DNA of 64,000 bases from DASXTW01 sp036505215 (GTDB taxonomy: Bacteria > Actinomycetota > UBA4738). Positions within the stretch are counted from its first letter, which is position 1, and every line of letters starts with the position of its first letter. Below the pieces are notes generated by a model. That model was not told the origin of the DNA. It was given only the letters and a program-made list of their open reading frames with translations, and did no database searches. The position numbers and the translations under genes are program-made. The stretch lies in NCBI GenBank assembly GCA_036505215.1, contig DASXTW010000100.1:1-64000 (forward strand), in the 5' to 3' direction. Shown here one piece after another: positions 58,670 to 64,000 of the stretch.

Positions 58670-59863
58670 GTGACCTCCTCCCGCCGGCCCAGGCCGTCCG
58701 AGCCGATCCTTCACGTCGACATGGACGCCTTCTACGCATCGGTGGAGGTCCTGAAGGCCCCCTCGCTCGCAGGCAAGCCGGTGGTGGTGGGAAGCGCCGG
58801 ACCCCGCGGAGTGATCATGTCCGCGTCGTATGAGGCCAGGTCCAGGGGCCTGCATTCGGCCATGCCGAGCGTCCGGGCCAAGCGCCTGTGTCCAGAGGCG
58901 GTCTTCGTCCCTCCCGACTTCGACTCCTACCGCGCGTATTCCAATCGGTTCCGGGAGATCCTCCTGTCGGTGAGCCCGGCGGTGGAGCCGCTCGCCCTCG
59001 ATGAGGCCTTCGTCGATGTCAGTGGGGGGACGCTGCTCTTCGGCTCGCCCACCGAGATCGGTACTCGTATCAGAAAGGCGATCACCGAGGAGCTTTCCCT
59101 GACGGCATCGGTCGGCATCGGCCCCAGCAAGATCGTGGCCAAGCTCGCCTCCACCAGGGCCAAGCCGGACGGCTTGCTGGCAGTTCCCGAGGATGAAGTC
59201 CTCGCGTTCCTGCATCCGCTACCCGTGGACGCCCTGTGGGGGATCGGAGAGAAGACCGCCCAGATCCTCGGGCGCCTGGGTATCCGAACGATCGGCGAGC
59301 TGGCCGGGACCCCCACGGCGATCCTCGAGCGTGTCCTTGGCGAGGGTCAATCCAGAGGCCTCCTCGAGCTGGCCAGCGGACACGACGATCGCCAGGTCGT
59401 CCCGTTCGAGCCCCCCAAGTCCGTGAGCCACGAGGAGACCTATCCGCGCGACCTGGACCTGGAGGCCGACATCTCTCGGGAGATCCTGGCCCTCTCCCAT
59501 CGAGTCGCAGCCAGGCTCCGGTCGGAGGGATACCGGGCTCGAACGGTGACCCTGAAGCTCCGCCTGCCCAGCTTCTCCACTCTGACCCGGTCTCGGACAC
59601 TCCCTGCGGCCACGGACGTGGGGGCGGAGATCTTCACCGTGGCCCGCCAGCTGTTCCTGGACCTTCCGGCCGGACGGCGGCGGTTCCGCTTGATCGGGGT
59701 GGCGGCCACGGGCTTGGTTCCGGCCGGAGCGGAGCAGTTAGCCCTGGTCAGAGAGGGGCAGTGGAGAGATGCCGAGCGGGCCCTGGACCGGGTCCGGGGA
59801 CGGTTCGGAAACGAAGCGGCACTTCCTGCCGCCCTGCTGCATCGGCCGGACCGGCGGCCCTGA
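58670..59863 (+). CDS. dinB: DNA polymerase IV (Y-family, DinB)
   Basis: A 397-residue Y-family polymerase. HVDMDAFYASVE carries Asp17 and ALDEAF carries Asp111-Glu112, so all three catalytic acidic residues are present; the DNA-binding GPSKIVAKLASTRAKPDG, WGIGEKTAQILGRLGI (helix-hairpin-helix) and little-finger domain follow. Intact catalysis separates it from ImuB, the inactive Y-family protein that usually accompanies DnaE2. Start GTG 58670 is 10 nt after the dnaE2 stop. A C-terminal beta-clamp motif is not obvious. Confidence 0.94.
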   Translation: MTSSRRPRPSEPILHVDMDAFYASVEVLKAPSLAGKPVVVGSAGPRGVIMSASYEARSRGLHSAMPSVRAKRLCPEAVFVPPDFDSYRAYSNRFREILLSVSPAVEPLALDEAFVDVSGGTLLFGSPTEIGTRIRKAITEELSLTASVGIGPSKIVAKLASTRAKPDGLLAVPEDEVLAFLHPLPVDALWGIGEKTAQILGRLGIRTIGELAGTPTAILERVLGEGQSRGLLELASGHDDRQVVPFEPPKSVSHEETYPRDLDLEADISREILALSHRVAARLRSEGYRARTVTLKLRLPSFSTLTRSRTLPAATDVGAEIFTVARQLFLDLPAGRRRFRLIGVAATGLVPAGAEQLALVREGQWRDAERALDRVRGRFGNEAALPAALLHRPDRRP

Positions 59864-59954
59864 CCCGAAGCCCATCCTGCGCGCGCCGAGCCTCCAGGCA
59901 CATGGGACTGAACCGATGACTCAATGGGGAATAGTGGAGTGTCGACACCGTTCC

Positions 59955-59960
59955 TATAAT
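59955..59960 (+). promoter_or_regulatory. -10 box (TATAAT) for DUF3040
   Basis: A perfect TATAAT, 30 nt upstream of ATG 59991, which has its own GAGGAAAGG site (59977-59985). No good -35 at 16-18 nt. Confidence 0.45.
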
Positions 59961-59990
59961 TGTCCCGGGACTCCTCGAGGAAAGGTCCTC

Positions 59991-60359
59991 ATGCCTCTCG
60001 ACGAACGCGAGCAACGCATCCTCGAAGAGATCGAGAGAAGGCTCGCCGAGGAAGATCCCCGGCTGGTCGAATCGGTCACCAAGGCGACTGTCGCCACACA
60101 CGCCCTTCGCAGGATCCGTTGGGGAATCATCGCGTTCGTGGCGGGGTTCATCCTGCTCCTCCTGTTCGTCGTCAACATGTGGTTCGCCCTGGCCGGGTTC
60201 ATGGTGATGCTGGGTTCCGGACTGCTCGTGTACCACTACCTGAAGCGCATGGGACGCGATCAGCTTCGTTCGTATGGGGAACGAGGAGGACACTTCTCGA
60301 TCACCGCTGCTCTTGCTCGTCTGGCCGAACGCCTTCGCCGTCCACGCGGCGCGGGCTGA
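59991..60359 (+). CDS. DUF3040 family membrane protein
   Basis: A 122-residue protein with the DUF3040 opening MPLDEREQRILEEIERRLAE, then two transmembrane helices (WGIIAFVAGFILLLLFVVNM and FALAGFMVMLGSGLLVYHYL) and a basic cytoplasmic tail. DUF3040 proteins are an actinobacterial signature and often lie near mraZ/division genes; none are within this window. A clear ribosome binding site (GAGGAAAGG) precedes ATG 59991. Function unknown. Confidence 0.88.
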   Translation: MPLDEREQRILEEIERRLAEEDPRLVESVTKATVATHALRRIRWGIIAFVAGFILLLLFVVNMWFALAGFMVMLGSGLLVYHYLKRMGRDQLRSYGERGGHFSITAALARLAERLRRPRGAG

Positions 60360-60522
60360 GACACTTCGCGCCGGTTCCGCCTTCGTTGTCCCTGCTCACC
60401 GACGGCTCTTGCATCGCGTGGTCGGACTGTTCTAAAACTGCCTCTGCCTTCCCCTCCGGCGTTGGCCCTTCCCCGAGGGCCGGCCGGGCCCGGGCCGGGT
60501 TCATCGTTGAGAGGGAGCGACG

Positions 60523-61005
60523 TTGGAGGGATTCACCGCCCATCAAGCTTCGCGTTTCACCGGTTGCACGGCCCGGCAGCTCCGGTATTGGGACCAGATC
60601 GGGTTGGTTCGGCCATCGGTGCAGCAGACCGGTGGTCGTCCCGGCGTGCCTCGCATGTACTCGTTCCGGGACCTCGTCGCGCTGAAGGTCGTGAAGTCCC
60701 TGCTGGACGGAGGGATGTCGTTGCAGCGCGTGCGGAGGGCATGGGAGTACCTGAACAAGAAGGCCGGGTTGGACGAGCACTTGTCGGAGGTGAAACTCGT
60801 CACCGACGGCAAGTCGATCTTCAAGGTGGTGAGGCGAGAGGGCGAGGTCCTCGACGCCCTTCGCCAGGGCCAGATGGCGTTCTTCGTGGCCATCGACCAG
60901 GTGGCCCGGCAGGTCTCCGACGAGGTTGCCGAATTCAGGCGGGATCGCGACCAGTTTCTCCGAGCGTTGAAGGAAGCGAACCGAGAGGCCAGCCTGGGGA
61001 TGTGA
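60523..61005 (+). CDS. MerR family transcriptional regulator
   Basis: A 160-residue MerR-type regulator. The N-terminal winged helix reads TAHQASRFTGCTARQLRYWD then QIGLVRPS, and a long dimerisation helix follows (DQVARQVSDEVAEFRRDRDQ). No Cys-rich effector-binding end is present, so it is probably not a metal sensor. Start TTG 60523 has GAGGGAG 5 nt upstream and no better ATG/GTG exists. The 163 nt before it hold nothing else I can name. Target genes are not known; DUF3040 is the nearest upstream gene. Confidence 0.88.
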   Translation: MEGFTAHQASRFTGCTARQLRYWDQIGLVRPSVQQTGGRPGVPRMYSFRDLVALKVVKSLLDGGMSLQRVRRAWEYLNKKAGLDEHLSEVKLVTDGKSIFKVVRREGEVLDALRQGQMAFFVAIDQVARQVSDEVAEFRRDRDQFLRALKEANREASLGM

Positions 61006-61007
61006 GC

Positions 61008-61049
61008 GGGGGTCTGGGGGCTCGAGCAGGGGAGCGGTGGCCCCCGGCC
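61008..61049. repeat. GC-rich dispersed repeat, copy D
   Basis: Between the merR and transglutaminase stops. On the minus strand it reads CCTGCTCGAGCCCCCAGACC, matching the core of copies A and B; flanking GGGGG and CCCCC runs could form a stem at the end of both convergent genes and serve as a terminator. Confidence 0.5.
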
Positions 61050-63367
61050 TAGTTGGCCCCCCAGCCGGGCAGGAGCCTTCCTCGCACGCGAAGCGAGCCC
61101 AGGATGCGTCGCTCCACGCCAACCGACCTGCGGATGAGCCGGGCCGCCCGGCGAGCGGCCGACCGGGCTTGATCGGCCTGGCCTCCTGAGAGGCTGCCCT
61201 GGGAGTAGGCCGCCCGGCCGGCGAGTCCAGTCAGCTCGTCCATGGCCCCATCCAGTCCCTGGACCGAGGCCACCAGCCTGCCCCCGTACTCTCGAAGCGT
61301 CTCGGCCGGCCTGCGGCCGAGGCCGACGTCGGCCGCCTGATCGTCCAGGACGCGGAACGCGGCCACGACCAGCTCGGCCGGCCCCTTGGCCCGGGCCAAC
61401 ATCAGTCGCCGCCGCGACACCTTGATCGCCGGGGTTCCCACCAGGATCAGGATCGCCGCTGCCAGAACCCCCAGCCAGATCAACGTTCGAGCGTTCGGGC
61501 CGTGCCTCGGGACCACCTTGTTCCCCGTGGTCTTGGACGTCGGCGGCTCCCTGCGATTCGAGTCCGGAGATGTGGTCGCGCTCGGGCTCGTGCCAACGCA
61601 CGGTTCCCCGAATCTCCTGCACACTGCCTTGGCCGCGGCGGCTCCTGCTCCTCCCAACCCCGCGCTGGGGGCAAGGGGAAAGGCGTAGCGAGCAGCAACG
61701 GCGTTGAACCGAGAGGGCGTCGGCTCGAAGGCCAGCCAACCGAACTTGGGGAAGAGGACTTCCACCCAGGCGTGGGCCTGCTGGGTGGTCACCCGGTACA
61801 CGGTCGTGCCGCCCTGCTTGCCCTGGCTTATCCCTGGGGTGAACCCGACCGCAACCCGGGCCGGGATCCCCAGAGCACGAAGCAGCACCGCCATGGTTCC
61901 GGCGAACTGTTCGCAGTAGCCGATTCGGCTCACCGTGAGGAAATGCAGGATGTCGTCGGCGTCATGGCCCGCCCTCACGTCGTCCGAGTACGTGAAGTAC
62001 CTCGGGTTCCGCAGGTAATTCTGGATGGCCAGGATCTTCCGATATGGGTTGGGCTCGCCACGGGTCAGTTGCCGGGCGATGGCGGTGATCCGAGCCAGAT
62101 TGCGCATGTCGGCCGGAAGCTTCGTGTATGGATTCGATCCGGAGGCATCCAGCGCGGAGACTGCATCCAGATCTTTCTCTCCCGGGATGACCTCGAGGCT
62201 CTGCACGTCGTAGCGGAATCCCGTCGAGGCCACTCCCGGCACGACGAGAGCGCTCGACTCGGGGTCATACCGGGCGGGGGCTTCCCCTCGGAACGAGACC
62301 GGCTCGCTGGCCGCGGGGAGCCATCGCTGCGAGAGGCGGAGGAACTGGAAGCGCTGGGACACGAGCCTGCCCTTGGCGCGGTCCACCTCGACGTTCGACT
62401 TCAGGGCTCCCGACAGGACCTGGTCTCCTCCGGCGGCCTCGAGGTTCGTCGAGGTCCACAGCTTGCCGGTGAACTTGTCGAGCGTCATGAACCGCCAGTA
62501 GGCCGCTTCGTTGGCCCGGACCGTGAACAGTGGGATGGGTTGTGATAGGCGAAGGTACGGTCGGATCTGCACGATGGGATCGATGGCGACGTGGACGGTC
62601 GCCGGATTCCCGTGCACCTGGACCAATCCGTTGGATCGGTATCCGGGGAGGATCCCCGGGAGGAACACGGCGATCACAAGCGTCACCGCCGCGACCCATC
62701 GAGCCCCGCGCATCGTTCCGGTGGTCCCGAACCGGAGCCTTCGCCGCCCCTGCCAAACGGTGATGGGTCCCCATTGGCTCACCCGGCGGAGTCCGTCGGC
62801 GAACAGGACGGCGATGGCCGAGGCCAGGAACACCAACACGTACAGCGGGCGGGCTCCCTCGTCCAGGATGATGCTGGTGAAGGCGAGCAGTCCGGCCGGC
62901 GGGAGCAGGGCCAGGAACGGGCTGCGAGCCCGCGACGCCAGCGCGTGGGCCGAGAAGGACGCAGCCCAGACCGCGGTCAGCGCGGCAAGGAACAGGGGAG
63001 CGAACGGTGGCGTGGGGGCTATCTCGGTCCGGGCGGTCTGTCCTATGGCCTCCCAGGCCCTGACGGCCGCTCGGAAGGTGCCGGCGGTGGGAAGGCCGAA
63101 CTTGGTGGTGGAATGGAACACGAGCAGGCCGATGGCTACCGCGAGACCGGCTCCGCTGGCGAGTGTGGCCAGGACGACGTGCTGGCGCTCCAGGGCTCCG
63201 GCGAGCAGGACAGCCACGCCCGCCGCGGCGATCAGTTGCAGGGTGGGGCGGGGGCCCTGGAACACGCGGCCGAACGCCGCCGCCGACACGACCGACAGCG
63301 ACAGCAGGGCCGTCAGGAGAGTGAGCCGGCTACCTGGAGCTTTTTCGATCGTCTGCTCGACCGCCAT
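61049..63367 (-). CDS. transglutaminase-like membrane protein (TgpA type)
   Basis: A 772-residue protein: six or seven N-terminal helices (LLTALLSLSVVSAAAFGRVF onward), a large extracytoplasmic transglutaminase domain, one more helix (LIWLGVLAAAILILVGTPAI) and a cytoplasmic DUF4129-like helical end. The triad region reads GYCEQFAGTMAVLLRALGIP (Cys), QQAHAWVEVLFP (His) and LAFEPTPS, where Glu stands in for the usual Asp. It follows the DUF58 gene, the standard MoxR-DUF58-TgpA arrangement. ATG 63367 overlaps DUF58 by 55 nt. Its exact substrate is unknown. Confidence 0.9.
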   Translation of the reverse strand: MAVEQTIEKAPGSRLTLLTALLSLSVVSAAAFGRVFQGPRPTLQLIAAAGVAVLLAGALERQHVVLATLASGAGLAVAIGLLVFHSTTKFGLPTAGTFRAAVRAWEAIGQTARTEIAPTPPFAPLFLAALTAVWAASFSAHALASRARSPFLALLPPAGLLAFTSIILDEGARPLYVLVFLASAIAVLFADGLRRVSQWGPITVWQGRRRLRFGTTGTMRGARWVAAVTLVIAVFLPGILPGYRSNGLVQVHGNPATVHVAIDPIVQIRPYLRLSQPIPLFTVRANEAAYWRFMTLDKFTGKLWTSTNLEAAGGDQVLSGALKSNVEVDRAKGRLVSQRFQFLRLSQRWLPAASEPVSFRGEAPARYDPESSALVVPGVASTGFRYDVQSLEVIPGEKDLDAVSALDASGSNPYTKLPADMRNLARITAIARQLTRGEPNPYRKILAIQNYLRNPRYFTYSDDVRAGHDADDILHFLTVSRIGYCEQFAGTMAVLLRALGIPARVAVGFTPGISQGKQGGTTVYRVTTQQAHAWVEVLFPKFGWLAFEPTPSRFNAVAARYAFPLAPSAGLGGAGAAAAKAVCRRFGEPCVGTSPSATTSPDSNRREPPTSKTTGNKVVPRHGPNARTLIWLGVLAAAILILVGTPAIKVSRRRLMLARAKGPAELVVAAFRVLDDQAADVGLGRRPAETLREYGGRLVASVQGLDGAMDELTGLAGRAAYSQGSLSGGQADQARSAARRAARLIRRSVGVERRILGSLRVRGRLLPGWGAN

Positions 63368-64000
63368 ACCTCGGCGAGCCTCCCGTCTGGTGACATGACG
63401 AAGACTTCCCATCCACTATGGAGGAGCGTCCCACGGGCCACGGAAGCCCGGGTCTCCATTTCCGCCCTGGCCTCGTCCGGGAGGCCCGATGGAGACACTG
63501 GATACACCAAGACCACGAGCTTGCGTCCGAACCCCGTCCCGATGTGGCTCATCGTGCCCAGCTCCGGACCCTGAGGTGGAGCGGTGACCAGGGCCAAGCT
63601 CGTGTCGCTCCGAGCCGCCGACCGCAACCGGGTGAGCGACTCGCCGATCCCGGCGGTGCGGACCGTGGTGACCGAGGCGAGCGTCTCCAGGAGGACCGTC
63701 TCGGAGACCAGCATCGGCTCGCTGTCGAGGGTCGCCAGGTGGACGGCGAATCCCTCATGGAGGAGGAGACGGCCGATCGAGGCCGCCACCGAGACCCCCT
63801 TCTCGAATCCGGGCGACGCATCGACGCCCATGGCGCCGCTCCGGTTGTCCAGGAAGATCGTGGCCATGGATCGCCTGTTCGACTCGTCCTGCCGGATCAT
63901 CAGGTGGCCGGTTCGGGCAACGCTCGGCCAGTGGATCCGGCGCAGGTCGTCCCCGGTCACGTACTCCCGCATCGTGTAGAACTCGGCGGCGGATCGGAAC
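63313..64000 (-). CDS. DUF58 domain protein (5' end cut by window)
   Basis: The last 229 codons of a DUF58 protein. AAEFYTMREYVTGDDLRRIH followed by WPSVARTGHLMIRQ is the DUF58 signature, then a VWA-like strand with TIFLDNRSGAMG. The start codon lies beyond the right edge. DUF58 proteins work with MoxR AAA ATPases and TgpA; moxR would be expected further right. The 3' end overlaps the transglutaminase gene. Confidence 0.9.
   Translation of the reverse strand, partial: FRSAAEFYTMREYVTGDDLRRIHWPSVARTGHLMIRQDESNRRSMATIFLDNRSGAMGVDASPGFEKGVSVAASIGRLLLHEGFAVHLATLDSEPMLVSETVLLETLASVTTVRTAGIGESLTRLRSAARSDTSLALVTAPPQGPELGTMSHIGTGFGRKLVVLVYPVSPSGLPDEARAEMETRASVARGTLLHSGWEVFVMSPDGRLAEVWRSSRRSKKLQVAGSLS

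Noticed and set aside
1..64000. tRNA, rRNA, CRISPR array or insertion sequence
   Set aside because: No cloverleaf with a TTCGA arm, no rRNA stretch, no regularly spaced repeats and no transposase or integrase reading frame were found by reading.

Overview
This is a high-GC (roughly two-thirds G+C by eye) chromosomal window from what looks like an actinobacterium (Actinomycetota). Pointers to that are a DUF3040 membrane protein, a PASTA-domain Ser/Thr kinase, an actinobacterial-type LexA box in front of a DUF6504-DnaE2-DinB mutagenesis cassette, an F420-type LLM oxidoreductase, frequent GTG/TTG starts, and many genes whose -10 box sits only 6-11 nt before the start codon (leaderless-type starts). 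I see no rRNA, tRNA, CRISPR array, integrase or transposase. The first gene (glycosyltransferase) and the last gene (DUF58) are cut by the window edges.

Layout. 1-23.5 kb is mostly housekeeping and metabolism on both strands: GT4 glycosyltransferase, cyclase, HAD, SRPBCC, GNAT, an ArsA-type ATPase with a small Cys protein, a bacterial eRF1-like protein, ROK kinase, LLM oxidoreductase, a cyclic-2,3-diphosphoglycerate-synthetase-like GTPase, EEP hydrolase, cytidylate-kinase-like protein, lipase, PlsC, glycerol kinase, RlpA-like wall protein, PPi-type phosphofructokinase, threonine aldolase, sulfite-oxidase-like protein, OsmC, endonuclease IV and a PASTA kinase.

23.7-54.4 kb is a surface-glycan/glycolipid region of about 31 kb. 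It holds large polytopic membrane proteins (three YfhO-like paralogues, two paralogues of a second family, and three more GT-C-like proteins), three complete GT2 enzymes (one fused to DUF2304) plus a GT2 fragment, a GtrA flippase-like protein, a GT4, two sugar-nucleotide epimerase-fold enzymes (one clearly a UDP-sulfoquinovose synthase), three methyltransferases, an UPF0104/AglD-like membrane protein and a sulfatase-like membrane enzyme. Decayed gene pieces lie between the intact genes, pointing to repeated duplication, insertion and loss. Together the genes could make, flip and attach a polyprenyl-linked, sulfoquinovose-containing surface glycan; that is inference.

54.4-60 kb starts with two gene fragments (a WD40-like/PD40 piece and a sulfide:quinone-oxidoreductase piece), then a LexA-box promoter driving DUF6504, dnaE2 and dinB. 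60-64 kb has DUF3040, a MerR regulator, and a transglutaminase/DUF58 pair on the opposite strand. A small family of GC-rich repeats lies at gene borders, and a related-looking one is inserted in frame in dnaE2.
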